This document shows, piece after piece, positions 10,601 through 20,227 of a DNA stretch of 64,000 nt. The translations under genes and the position numbers were made by a program. The notes under the pieces are model-generated. The model was not told the DNA's origin. It searched no databases and saw nothing but the letters and a program-made list of their open reading frames with translations. Every line of letters starts with the position of its first letter. Position 1 is the stretch's first letter. The stretch is taken from assembly GCA_963841105.1 (NCBI GenBank), contig CAWJCB010000008.1, positions 310,001-374,000 on the forward strand, read 5' to 3'. This DNA comes from VAZQ01 sp963841105. GTDB lineage: Bacteria; Pseudomonadota; Alphaproteobacteria; Rhizobiales; Xanthobacteraceae.

Positions 10601-11623
10601 TCAATAAGGACTCACGGAACGCTGCGCGCATTTTTCCCTACATCGGCGGCGAAGAGTTAAATACGAACCCGCGCCATACAAATTCTCGATATGTAATTGA
10701 TTTTGAGGACTTTCCGTTGCAGCGCGAGCCCATGGCCGAGACCTGGGCCGAGATGACGAAGCATCAGCGAGAGGCGTGTCTTCGCTCAGGCATCGTGCCA
10801 GTTGATTATCCGGAGCCGGTAGCAGCTGATTGGCCAGACTTGCTGGATGTTATTAGTTCGAACGAGTAAAGCTTGAGCGAAAGAAAAAGGCCGACACGCA
10901 GGCCAAGACCATCTGGTGGCAGTTCCTCCGCCCCCGTTGGGAGATGCGAAATACCATCTGTCCGTGCGGCGCGTTTTGGCTTGTTCCAGGATCGGGAACG
11001 CATTCGCGTTCACGTTCCTCCCACGAGGCTGGGTTTATAACGAAAAGACAATCATTATCGCGTCAGACCGAACATCGGTACTGGCATCGCTGAGTTCGAG
11101 ACCGCACGAACTATGGGCACGTTTTCTCAGTTCAACTCTCAAAGACGATCTTCAATACACCCCCTCGGACTGTTTCGAGAATTTTCCTTTTCCGACTGGG
11201 TTCGTTTCTTCGCCTGAACTAGAAGCTGCCGGCGCTGCCTATTTCGATCATCGTGCCACGCTCATGATCGTCCACGACGAGGGCCTGACCAAGACTCACA
11301 ATCGTTTCCACGATCGCAGCGAGACCGCCGAGGACATCCGGCGTCTGCGCGAGCTGCACGCCGCCATGGACCGCGCCGTGCTCGAAGCCTATGGCTGGGA
11401 CGACCTCGCCGTGCGCGCTGCGCCGGTCTTTCTCGACGAGACCAACGAGGACGACCACACCTATCAGGGCCGGCTGTTCTGGCCCTCCGACTTCCGCGAC
11501 GAAGTCCTCGCCCGTCTCCTTGCCCTCAACGCCGACCGCCACGTTGAAGAAGTCCGCCTCGGTATCGCGCCCGGGATGAAGGGGAAAGTTGGGGAGGATG
11601 ACGAAGAGGAGATCGAGGACTAA
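7621..11623 (+). pseudogene. drmMI: DISARM adenine methylase DrmMI, frameshifted near the C terminus
   Basis: Large Eco57I/type IIG-like N6-adenine methylase, the modification enzyme of class 1 DISARM. The first 1,083 codons (7621-10869) hold SAM motif I, CDPAMGSGAFLVEA, at about residue 575, and the catalytic motif IV GNPPFAGKNN at about residue 817. The C-terminal part (from about 10925 to 11623) is in another frame and contains IGNAFAFTFLP and DCFENFPFPTGF, the usual specificity-side motifs. Between them about 70 bases (ERVKLERKKKADTQAKTIWW) sit in a third frame, so two indels are needed, near 10853 and 10925. Start ATG 7621 lies 5 bases after the drmD stop. Without correction the product would have the catalytic core but lack the target-recognition tail. 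Confidence 0.85.
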
Positions 11624-11655
11624 ACTTATGCTTGTGGGCGTTCGCAGGTGGCCTC

Positions 11656-12336
11656 ATGCAAATCTTGATCACGGACGTGACTGAAATGCACCAAGGCAAT
11701 TATTGTGTTGCCGGCTGGAATCCGAGCACTGGCAACAGTGTAAGACCGCTGCCGAACGGCTCCAACTGGACCGGGGCTCAGCTCGCCCAGTATGGCGTCC
11801 AACCTGGTGCGACAATTCAGGTCACTGCGAGCGGTGCGCCGGATGGCGGCCTTTATCCGCATAGCGCGGAGGACACGCCGATTGACCTTAGTTCAGTCAA
11901 ACTTATCAGTGCGGGTCCGAAAGCATGGTTTGGCGCCGGTGCGCCGCCGACGGCTCCCACCCTCGCCGCGGCGTTTCAGAATAATGTCCAGACAACCGGA
12001 GTTTGGGATGGCGCCAGAAAAGGCGCCTATGTCCAAGAGGGCACTCAGATCGGTTCATTGGCGGCCGTCAAAATTAGCCGCGGAAACCTTGAGTTCTTCG
12101 AGGATGACTTCAAAGGCACTAAGAGCTTGCGTGCATATATGACCGACAAGGATGCCCGATATAGCTTGCCGGTGGTGGCCAAGAATCTGCGAGAATTGTA
12201 TCGCTCCAAAGGAGCGGCGGCTGTGAATAATCTGCTACCGAAAAGCGGCGACCTCCATGTGCGTGTCGGCCTCGCTCGCGCCTGGTCGGGACAACCTGGC
12301 AAATGCACTGTCATGATCAACGGCGTGTACTGGTGA
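11656..12336 (+). CDS. Dual-OB-like protein (226 aa), defence-associated
   Basis: Starts MQILITDVTEMHQGNYCVAGW and runs through VRPLPNGSNWTGAQL, features I associate with the dual OB-fold (DuOB) domain proteins that occur beside DUF488 genes in conflict islands. OB folds usually bind nucleic acid or small ligands. ATG 11656 was chosen over an upstream in-frame start because the domain begins there. It follows drmMI by about 30 bases and precedes the first DUF488 gene by 7 bases, so it is likely in the same transcript. The fold call is from family memory and has not been modelled. Confidence 0.55.
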   Translation: MQILITDVTEMHQGNYCVAGWNPSTGNSVRPLPNGSNWTGAQLAQYGVQPGATIQVTASGAPDGGLYPHSAEDTPIDLSSVKLISAGPKAWFGAGAPPTAPTLAAAFQNNVQTTGVWDGARKGAYVQEGTQIGSLAAVKISRGNLEFFEDDFKGTKSLRAYMTDKDARYSLPVVAKNLRELYRSKGAAAVNNLLPKSGDLHVRVGLARAWSGQPGKCTVMINGVYW

Positions 12337-12343
12337 TTTGGAT

Positions 12344-12958
12344 ATGTCTGACGCGCTAACCGTTCTTACGATCGGACATTCCACGCATTCGTGGGAACGC
12401 TTCGTTGCACTCTTGCGAAGCGCGAAGGTTACGGCCGTTGCTGATGTTCGCACATCTCCTTACTCGCGACTTTATCCTCATTTCAATCGTGACGATCTGC
12501 GCGAAGAGCTGCGCTCGGATGGAATCTCCTACGTGTTTCTTGGAAAGGAACTCGGAGGACGGCCAAGCGAACGCAGGTTCTACTGCGAAGGTGTTGCCGA
12601 TTACGAGAAAATGGCGCAGGCATCTGACTTCAGCAAAGGGCTGGAGCGCGTTATTGAGGGCGCAAAGAAATATCGCATCGCGCTCATGTGTTCCGAACGC
12701 GAACCGTTGGACTGCCACAGATGTCTGCTCGTGGGTCGTGTTTTGGCACAGCGTGGCGTTCGCGTGACCCACATTTTGGATGACGGACGCGTGGTTAGTC
12801 ATTCTGAAATCGAAGATAAGCTCCTGGAAATCTCCGGCCGCAATACCGAGGACTTTTTTGCCCCACGAGCGGAACGATTGGCAACGGCGTATCGCGAGCG
12901 CGCCCGGAAGGTCGCCTTCGCTGAGCCTGATCCGGGCGGCCCGATCGCGGCGGAGTGA
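12344..12958 (+). CDS. DUF488 family protein, first copy (204 aa)
   Basis: DUF488 protein: LTIGHSTHSWERFVALL at the N terminus, VADVRTSPYSRLYPHFNR next, then the cysteine-bearing MCSEREPLDCHR near residue 120, all classic for the family. The conserved Cys/His pair suggests metal or nucleotide chemistry, but the activity is unknown. ATG 12344 is preferred to an in-frame TTG two codons upstream. A 45-residue C-terminal extension ends in a charged tail. It overlaps the next gene by 4 bases (GTGA), so the two DUF488 genes are translationally coupled. Confidence 0.85.
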   Translation: MSDALTVLTIGHSTHSWERFVALLRSAKVTAVADVRTSPYSRLYPHFNRDDLREELRSDGISYVFLGKELGGRPSERRFYCEGVADYEKMAQASDFSKGLERVIEGAKKYRIALMCSEREPLDCHRCLLVGRVLAQRGVRVTHILDDGRVVSHSEIEDKLLEISGRNTEDFFAPRAERLATAYRERARKVAFAEPDPGGPIAAE

Positions 12959-13410
12959 CAATCGTGACCAAGACTACCGTTTCGACGATTGGTTTCACTA
13001 AGACCACCGCAGAAGGGTTTTTTGAACGACTCGTGAATGCCGGCGTGAAGAAGATCGTGGATGTGCGGCTGCACAACACATCGCAACTCGCCGGCTTCGC
13101 CAAGGCTGACGATCTCGCCTACCTCCTGAAAAAGATTGGCGGCATTCAGTACGCGCACCAGCCTTTGCTGGCGCCGACCGACCCGATGCTCAAAGCATAC
13201 AAGAAGGAAAAGGGCGACTGGCGCGCGTACGAAGATCGCTTCTTAGGGCTGATGTCGGAACGCCAGATCGAGAACCGTTTCAAGCCGGAGATGTTCGACG
13301 GCGCGTGCCTCCTGTGTTCGGAAGCGACGCCGCATCATTGTCATCGCCGCCTCGTCTGCGAATACCTCAATGAAAAGTGGGGCGGGGCGCTGGAAGTGCG
13401 CCATCTCTGA
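12955..13410 (+). CDS. DUF488 family protein, second copy (151 aa)
   Basis: Second, shorter DUF488 paralogue: STIGFTKTTAEGFFERL, KIVDVRLHNTSQLAGF and the C-terminal ACLLCSEATPHHCHRRLV match the family blocks of the first copy. GTG 12955 overlaps the previous stop; GTG 12964 is an alternative. The two copies differ in the spacing between blocks and in C-terminal length, so they are distinct subfamilies kept side by side rather than a recent duplication. It ends 26 bases before the convergent minus-strand operon. Confidence 0.85.
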   Translation: MTIVTKTTVSTIGFTKTTAEGFFERLVNAGVKKIVDVRLHNTSQLAGFAKADDLAYLLKKIGGIQYAHQPLLAPTDPMLKAYKKEKGDWRAYEDRFLGLMSERQIENRFKPEMFDGACLLCSEATPHHCHRRLVCEYLNEKWGGALEVRHL

Positions 13411-13436
13411 TCCGACGATCGCTACGGCTTGAAGTA

Positions 13437-14283
13437 TCACAGACCAGGAGCCGCAACATCGTCATCCATCTTGAACTGCAATTTAGGAGGCAAGTCAGTC
13501 ATTGCATAATGGACAAACTGTTGACCGAGTGCTGTCAGTTCGTAACGCTCCTCTTCATCGAACGCAGATTTCATCGTTCGGGTCCCATCGTGTGAAGAAC
13601 CAGAACTCTTCTTTGTCGGTCTCGCTAGGAACCGACCTGCATAGTCCGTCTCACGATGCTGCCGGACAATCCCGCCAGTGCTAAGGTCTCGGAACAGAAG
13701 CCTGAATAAGTCAGCTTCTGCTGAGTCCTCGCGTACATTTGGGCGACCCAACTTTCTCCACGCTCCGCCTCGGGTTATACCCGCGTCGTTATAGATGGCG
13801 CCAATCACCTCAAAATGAAATTCTGAATAATCTCTGATCCATTGCAAAAACAGCTTAATGACATCATCGCTAGTCAATGAAGAGGCCGCGGCATTCGTCA
13901 ACACGTTTCTCAGATACACGCGCTTCGCTTCGCTTTCAGCACCCGACCAATCCCGGAAGGCTAGGCGCAGAATAGCCTGATATTCCGGACTTCTCGACGC
14001 GCTGCGAAATCTTTTCATCTCGCATGTCCAGTCGCGCCATAATCTCCAATATTGTTCTCTCTTTCTCGCGCATTTCCGCCGCGAGCATTTGAAGCCAATG
14101 CTCAATGAAGTTGTTGATTCGTTGCTGCTCACGTTCGGACCATGCGCTTGCAGCGGCCGAAAGTAGGCCTCCGGCAAACGGTATGGCGCCACTCAGCGTG
14201 TTGAGCACGCCTCGCGCAACCAACGCGCCCTTCATCCCTTCGGGGAGCGCAGGAACGACATCCGGTGGCTTTTCGTCTTCCAC
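13437..14283 (-). pseudogene. Unknown protein with hydrophobic N-terminal segment, one frameshift
   Basis: About 281 aa once one extra A near 13985 is removed (joining ...KISQRVE to SPEYQAILRL...). Residues 25-50 (LNTLSGAIPFAGGLLSAAAS) form a Gly/Ala-rich hydrophobic stretch, followed by a charged helical region (WSEREQQRINNFIEHWLQML). The C-terminal third ends in YELTALGQQFVHYAM, which resembles the last helix and strand of a winged-helix domain. I do not recognise the family. It is the second gene of a two-gene minus-strand operon, starting 16 bases after the upstream gene's stop. A membrane-inserting effector with a regulatory C-terminal domain is one possible reading; this is inference. 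Confidence 0.6.
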
Positions 14284-14299
14284 GGCCCTCGCCCTGACC

Positions 14300-14872
14300 C
14301 TAGTTCCGGATCGGGAAACTCAACTTTCCATCCCGCGCGTTTTCATCTTCGATGTCGCGTTTTCTGCGTTCCGCGACTTGATTGATTGTCTCCATAAGCG
14401 ACGGCTTGTCCCGCTCGTATTCTGCGCGCAGTCTCTTTAGGTTCTCTTCCACTATGTCGCAGAACGATTGAACTTCTCGCTCGGCGCTATCGTCATCTCG
14501 AATTGAGAGAATCAGGCAACCCTTCTGAATTGCCGCGTGGTGACTGGGAAGCGTGCAGCTGGAAGGCGCTACTTTCAGCAATTCGGCGTCGCCCGAAAAC
14601 GGTATTGTCACATCCAGCCATTTGACTTGGACGACGTGACGCCGACCATAATCATCAACAGCGTGCTCCTCGACGCGCCGCGCGCCGCTTATTGCTGTTC
14701 TGTCTAGCTGCGCAATTTCGACCGAGTAATTTTCAGCTATTCGCTGAAGATGGCCTGCAAGGGCAGGGTCGGAAAAGACCTGCCGGGGCAGTCGGCTAAC
14801 TTCTTCGGCCGCCTTACGGAGCCCCCCGCTCCAACCGGCCTGCCAGGAACCTCCGAACAGCCGATCACGCAT
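14300..14872 (-). CDS. Unknown 190-aa protein, first gene of a two-gene operon
   Basis: Not recognised. An N-terminal basic/amphipathic region is followed by a beta-rich centre (DDYGRRHVVQVKWLDVTIPF) and, from about residue 130, a long charged helix or coiled coil (EENLKRLRAEYERDKPSL, NQVAERRKRDIEDENARD). It lies on the strand opposite to the DISARM genes, between the second DUF488 gene and the XRE-ImmA gene, and leads into the hydrophobic-segment gene 16 bases downstream. The opposite orientation and coupling suggest an independent small module nested inside the DISARM locus. Confidence 0.65.
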   Translation of the reverse strand: MRDRLFGGSWQAGWSGGLRKAAEEVSRLPRQVFSDPALAGHLQRIAENYSVEIAQLDRTAISGARRVEEHAVDDYGRRHVVQVKWLDVTIPFSGDAELLKVAPSSCTLPSHHAAIQKGCLILSIRDDDSAEREVQSFCDIVEENLKRLRAEYERDKPSLMETINQVAERRKRDIEDENARDGKLSFPIRN

Positions 14873-15049
14873 TAGCCCCTCCTCTCAGTGCCGCATTGCG
14901 TACAAGGTATTGAAATCATGAATGTTTCCTCTTCTTGTGCCGCCGTACTTGGGCGCACCGAATCGGCTCTGGAATGCATTTTACTCTCCGCAATATGTTC
15001 TTGCAAATAGGATTTCGCAAGACTATAAAGGATTGCTGGAGGCTCTCCC

Positions 15050-16153
15050 ATGACGACCAGTCTGATCGGCGCGCGCATCAAGGCACTGCGCGAGGAGCGG
15101 GGGCTTTCTCAGGATGATCTCGCCCGCATTTTCGGATTCAAGGACCGGCAAACCGTCTCAGCCATCGAAACCGGCGAACGCCGAGTCTCCGCCGAAGAGC
15201 TGCTGACGGCCATCGAGAAGCTTGGCGCCTCGCTCGACTATTTCACCGACCCATTCGTTTTGGCCGGCGAAGCCAAGTTCTCCTGGCGGCGGCACGCGAG
15301 AGTGGGATTGGAAAGCGTCAAGGCATTTGAACGTGTCGCGGGTCGCTGGATCGCGGCGAATCGAACGCTTGCTGGGCAGGTGGGCAAGCCCGCGCCGATC
15401 TTGCGTCAGTCCCTCAAGCTCACTTCGCGAAGTAGCTTCGAGAACGCGATGGCAGCAGGGGAACGTTTCGCGGCCGATTTCAAGCTGGGTCCGGTTCCTG
15501 CGGAGAAGCTCCCGGAAGTTATGGAGGGCGAGCTTGGAATTCTGGTGCTGATGGTGGACAGCATTGAGGGCGTTTCCGGCGCTGCTTGTCGTCTTCCCGA
15601 TCTTGATGCTGTGCTCATCAACCGCCACGAAGTTGCAGGACGACGCAATTTTGATCTCGCGCATGAGCTGTTTCATATCTTCACGTGGGACACGATGCCG
15701 CCTGAGTATGTCGAAGAGGCAACCGAGTACAGCAAGATTCGCGTAGAGCAACTCGCGAATAATTTTGCATCCGGCCTACTTATGCCAGAAGCGAGCCTGA
15801 AGGACTTTGAGCAAGCGTCAGCGAAACGCGACATCGTTCCTTGGCTCAACGCAACGGCCGACCGACTGCAAGTTACCGCAACTGCGTTGAAATGGCGGCT
15901 TGTCGCATTGAAATGGCTCGATGCCGCTCGGGCGAGAGAAATTTCAGACGATGCACTTCGCTACAATGGCCATGAGGGTCCGATCGGCGAGCCGCCTCCT
16001 TTGTTCTCAAAATCTTTCATGGAAGTGCTCGGTCAGGCGATTAACGAAGGTCGTATCTCAGCGCGTCGTGCCGCCAACCTTCTCGATCTGACGATTGAGG
16101 ATTTGGCCGATCTGTTCGATCAGCACGCCGTCGAGGCGCCGTTAGAACTGTAA
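15050..16153 (+). CDS. XRE-ImmA/IrrE regulator-protease (367 aa)
   Basis: Two-domain protein. Residues 5-65 are an XRE/Cro HTH (IKALREERGLSQDDLARIFG). From about residue 165 there is an ImmA/IrrE-type zinc metallopeptidase with HELFHIF at about residue 205, the HExxH zinc site, followed by a glutamate-rich helix (QLANNFASGLLMPE). Such proteins act as antitoxins or repressor-cleaving regulators in toxin-antitoxin and phage-related systems. A GGAGG motif about 6 bases upstream supports ATG 15050. The PIN-like gene begins 15 bases downstream, suggesting a TA-like pair, here inserted between drmMI and drmA. Confidence 0.9.
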   Translation: MTTSLIGARIKALREERGLSQDDLARIFGFKDRQTVSAIETGERRVSAEELLTAIEKLGASLDYFTDPFVLAGEAKFSWRRHARVGLESVKAFERVAGRWIAANRTLAGQVGKPAPILRQSLKLTSRSSFENAMAAGERFAADFKLGPVPAEKLPEVMEGELGILVLMVDSIEGVSGAACRLPDLDAVLINRHEVAGRRNFDLAHELFHIFTWDTMPPEYVEEATEYSKIRVEQLANNFASGLLMPEASLKDFEQASAKRDIVPWLNATADRLQVTATALKWRLVALKWLDAARAREISDDALRYNGHEGPIGEPPPLFSKSFMEVLGQAINEGRISARRAANLLDLTIEDLADLFDQHAVEAPLEL

Positions 16154-16168
16154 CGTCATGAGCGCCCG

Positions 16169-16687
16169 ATGGCTCGTCACAGCGGCCCTGTCCTGGTCGA
16201 TACAAATGTGATCCTTGAGTGCTGGCGAATTGGCGCCTGGAAGGCACTCGCGGGAGGATACGGAGTTGAAACAGTGGAAGACTGTGTGATCGAAACTCAG
16301 ACGGGCTTTCAGCGGCGACGTGTCGAGCAGCAAGTCAACAATGCGCAACTACGAGACTCTTTGGCGGTGGTTCAAAAGGTGGAAAGCAAGGAGCATGCAG
16401 CTGCCGCGGTGCGCGATCCGTTGTTCTCATCCCTCGATGTGGGCGAGCGGTCGCTTTGGGCGCATGCTCTGACGCGAAGCGACGCCTGGGTGTTGTGTGG
16501 TCCTGACAAGGCGAGCTTACGGCTCGGGGTACGGCTGGGGTTTCGCGACCGGCTCGTTGCGCTCGAAACGTTGCTGAGTGACGCTGGCTTTAGATCGAAG
16601 GAACCTCTGCGGACAAATTACACTACCAAATGGCTCGACCAAACACTCAGCGAGATCGTGATTATGGAAAGGACAAAACGTCCGTGA
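16169..16687 (+). CDS. PIN-like domain protein (172 aa), probable toxin partner
   Basis: The start GPVLVDTNVILECWR is the first PIN-domain strand with its catalytic aspartate (VDTN). Further acidic positions appear at LDVGERSLWAHAL and DAWVLCGPDKASL, matching the second and third acidic sites (E near residue 92, D near 105-112). PIN domains are metal-dependent RNases, typical toxins of TA modules. It directly follows the XRE-ImmA/IrrE gene, and its stop overlaps the GTG start chosen for drmA, so its expression is tied to the DISARM helicase. Toxin activity is inference. Confidence 0.75.
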   Translation: MARHSGPVLVDTNVILECWRIGAWKALAGGYGVETVEDCVIETQTGFQRRRVEQQVNNAQLRDSLAVVQKVESKEHAAAAVRDPLFSSLDVGERSLWAHALTRSDAWVLCGPDKASLRLGVRLGFRDRLVALETLLSDAGFRSKEPLRTNYTTKWLDQTLSEIVIMERTKRP

Positions 16688-19600
16688 CGCCGTCAGTCGA
16701 AATTCGCACGAAGGTCGTCGGCGTATTTCGCCGCGATCTTGTTGGGCCAGGCCCCCAAGATGTCGATCTGGCGACCGAGCGTCTCACCGAAAATCCGTCG
16801 CGCTGGTATCTCACTGGCTTCCTGGCTCCTGCGGATGATCCGCTTACGCGAAGCGGTCCGGATCAAGACGAAGAAAATCCCTCTACCCAAGAGGAGATGG
16901 AGATCGATGTCGAGGAGCCGGCGGATCAGGGTGCCGGCGGGGCTGCTGGCGATGCCGATATGCCCGACGCACCCAACACGAAGCGCCGTTTTCTCCCCTC
17001 TTCGATTGGCCTGACGGTGCTCCTGCCACCGAACGTGACAGAGATTGACGCTCGTATCTCCTGGGGCGATTACCGCACTGAGCCACCGCTCCCTGAGAAC
17101 GTCCTCGCTCCGGACGAACCAGAGAGGGCCGAGGCTGGAAAACGAAAGAAGAAAGAGCGGCCAATTGTGGATTGGGTGCGCGCACCGCAACATCGCATGA
17201 TTCGTCTTACCGTCCCGGACGGCCGTGGTGACGCGGTGGTAATTCCTGAAAGCGCAGCACCGCAATACAAGGGCGGTGGACTGACGCTCGAACCCCATGC
17301 TCGCACCTTTGCTTACAGCACGCCGCATGGCGATGAGCAGGCACGTGCTCTAACCGTCTTTCTCGTAAATCGACGTTCTATACCCCATCGCTTTTATGCA
17401 GACGTGAGTTACGTGTTCCAGGCTCGTATCGAGCTTATCTGTCCAGAAGGCTTTCGGCCGCGGCGGGACATTTCCGGTTATTGGTCGGACGATTTCGACC
17501 TTCAACTCGCCGACCTGCATTACCGAGACGTTTGCGAATACGCGGTCGGTCGCAATTCGGCGGCGGCATGGGAAACCGACGAGGAAACAGCAGGACGGGT
17601 GACGCGGGTTTGGACCGATCCGCTTCCCCAGGCCGAAGTGGAGCGGGTCGCTGCAAACGAGGATGAAAATCTCAAGTCGCGGGTTGTCTTCGGCATGGAA
17701 GCTCTGGCCGAGCGTGCTGGAGCCGGCGTACCATCGCTTCGAGCTGCGCTCGCCAAGCTGCCCCAGCTCTATGCCGAATGGTTCGTGGCTGAACGAAAGA
17801 AGATCGATGATCTTGCGCCTCGACGGCGCCAGACGGCGGAGCGGCTGATCACAGACATGGAGACGGCGCGCCAGCGCATCGAAGCCGGGATCGAGCTGCT
17901 ATCACACAACGACATCGCGCGAATCGCATTTCGCCTCATGAATCTTGCGGTATCGAGAGCGGCTCGGCACCGCAACGCCGGATCGACGGGTGATCCAACC
18001 ACGCAGCCGGCGCCAGAATGGCGACCGTTCCAGCTAGCCTTCATTCTTCTAAACATCGCCGGCCTCTCGGACCGCCAACATCCGGACAGAGAGATTGCGG
18101 ACCTGCTGTTCTTCCCAACGGGCGGCGGCAAGACCGAGGCTTATCTGGGTCTCGCAGCTTACGTCATCGCGCGGCGTCGATTGACGGGACCTGGCGTTCT
18201 CGGCGCTGGGGTCGCTGTGATCATGCGCTACACTCTTCGCCTGCTGACGCTCGATCAGCTCTCCCGCGCAGCCGGTGTGGTGTGTGCCCTGGAGCTGATG
18301 CGAGTCGACCCCAAGAATGTTGACGAAAAAGGTCGTCACCTGTTGGGGGACTGGCCAATCGAAATCGGACTTTGGGTCGGCTCTGATGCGTCGCCGAATC
18401 GGCCCGGTCGCCAAGGCGATGCGGACCAGATGACGGCGGTGGGCCGGGTGCGGCGATACCGAACCGGGCGGGACAAGCGAGCGCCCGCTCCAATTAAAGC
18501 TTGCCCGTGGTGCAGCACGCCATTCAACCAAAACAGCTTCGCATGCGTCCCAAACGACGTGGCACCCATGAACCTGGCAATCCGGTGCGCGAACACGGCC
18601 TGTGACTTCAACCGCGATCGTCCGCTGCCGATCCTGACTGTCGATGAACCAATCTATCGCCGCCTGCCTGCCTTCCTGATCGCCACCGTCAACAAGTTCG
18701 CGAGCCTGCCGTGGGTGGCGGAAACGGGCGCGTTCTTTGGTCATGTGGATCATTTTGCCGACGGGATTGGGTTCTTCGGTGCCGCTGACCCTGGCCATCA
18801 TGGTCGGCCGCTCGACGGTGGTTGGTCGCTCGACCCGCCCGACCTCATCATTCAAGATGAGTTGCACTTGATTGCTGGACCGCTTGGCACGATCGCAGGC
18901 CTCTACGAGGCGGCCATCGATCAACTCGCGTCGCGCAAGGTTGCCGAGAAGCGAGTCCGTCCGAAGATTGTCGCTTCGACTGCAACGGTACGCAGGGCCA
19001 GCGATCAAATCGCAGCTCTGTTCGATCGGCGAGCCACGAGCATTTTTCCGCCTCCCGGCATAGATCGCACCGAGAGCTTCTTTGCGCGAACGGTTCCGTC
19101 AGCGCGCGACCCGGCCCGTCTGTATCTCGGGATTGCGGCCCAAGGACGCGGGCCAAAGCTCGTGTTCTTGAGGGCGCTGACCACGTTGGTTGCCGCCGCT
19201 CAGGCGGCCTACGACGCGTGCAGCGCCGCTTGCGAGCCGGGCGAGAAATCCTGCCGATCCCTATATGACTGCGCTTTGTTACTTCAATGCCTTGCGCGAA
19301 CTCGGCGGCGCACGTCGCATCGTTGAAGATGAGGTTCGCGACCGCGCCGCTCGTTACGGGACACAGCGCCGGAGGATTGATCCCAAGGACAATCCCTTCG
19401 CCGATCGACAGATCAAGCAACCTCTGGAGATCACCTCGCGGGAATCGACGGACAAGGTAGCAGTAGCGAAGCAGCGTCTCGATGCGGTGTTTGGACGCGA
19501 CGCCGAGCCAGTCGATGTTGTTCTCGCCACTAATATGATCTCGGTTGGCCTCGATATCCTGCGGCTCGGGCTAATGGTCGTCCAAGGCCAGCCGAAAACA

Positions 19601-20227
19601 GCGGCTGAGTATATCCAGGCAACAAGCCGGATCGGTCGTGATCATGAGCGACCCGGCCTGGTAGTTGCTGTCCTAAATCTGCATAAGCCGCGCGACCGAA
19701 CTCACTTCGAGCAGTTCAGAACGTTCCATCGCAGCTTCTATCGGGCGGTCGAAGCGACGAGTGTCACCCCGTGGGCAGCGCGGGCTTTGGATCGGGCACT
19801 GGCGGCGGTCGTCGTAGCCGCGGCGCGACACATCGATCCAGCCCTCACCCTCGACACGGCTGTGAAGGAGCTAAAGAACCGGCCTGCGACCCGAGCAGCA
19901 GTTCGTGATGCGATCGTTGCTCGGGCACCCGCGAACGCAGTTCCCGGTGGCAGTACAGCGCTTGCAGGCCTCGTGGACAGCCTCCTCGACGATTGGGTCA
20001 CGACAGCGGACGAGCAATCGGCCGGGGGCAACGTATTCGGGTACGCCAACAAGCAAAGTCCGCACCGGCTGCTTCATATGCCGCTCGCTCCGGAGATTCC
20101 AAACTTGGCTGCTCCACATCAGCGCTTCGTTGCAGGCCGCTCGATGCGGGATGTCGAGCCAAGTGTTGCGGTTCAGCCGCGTGACCCATGGGGGCAGGCA
20201 ATCGCTAATGCGGACGACCTCGCATGA
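16684..20227 (+). pseudogene. drmA: DISARM helicase DrmA, one frameshift
   Basis: DISARM core helicase, about 1,180 aa. The first part (16684-19326) has VEIRTKVVGVFRRDLVGP, a long acidic N-terminal stretch, Walker A FFPTGGGKTEAYLGLA near 18110, a zinc-ribbon-like CPWCSTPFNQNSFAC near 18505, the DEAH-equivalent IQDELHLIAGPLG near 18850, and ASTATVRRASDQI. The second part (from about 19255) is shifted: NPADPYMTALCYFNALRELG, ATNMISVGLDI and YIQATSRIGRD (motif VI). One extra A in GAGAAATCC near 19246-19254 explains the break. Start GTG 16684 overlaps the PIN stop by 4 bases; ATG 16630 in frame is an alternative. The stop overlaps drmB by 4 bases (ATGA). Confidence 0.88.
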
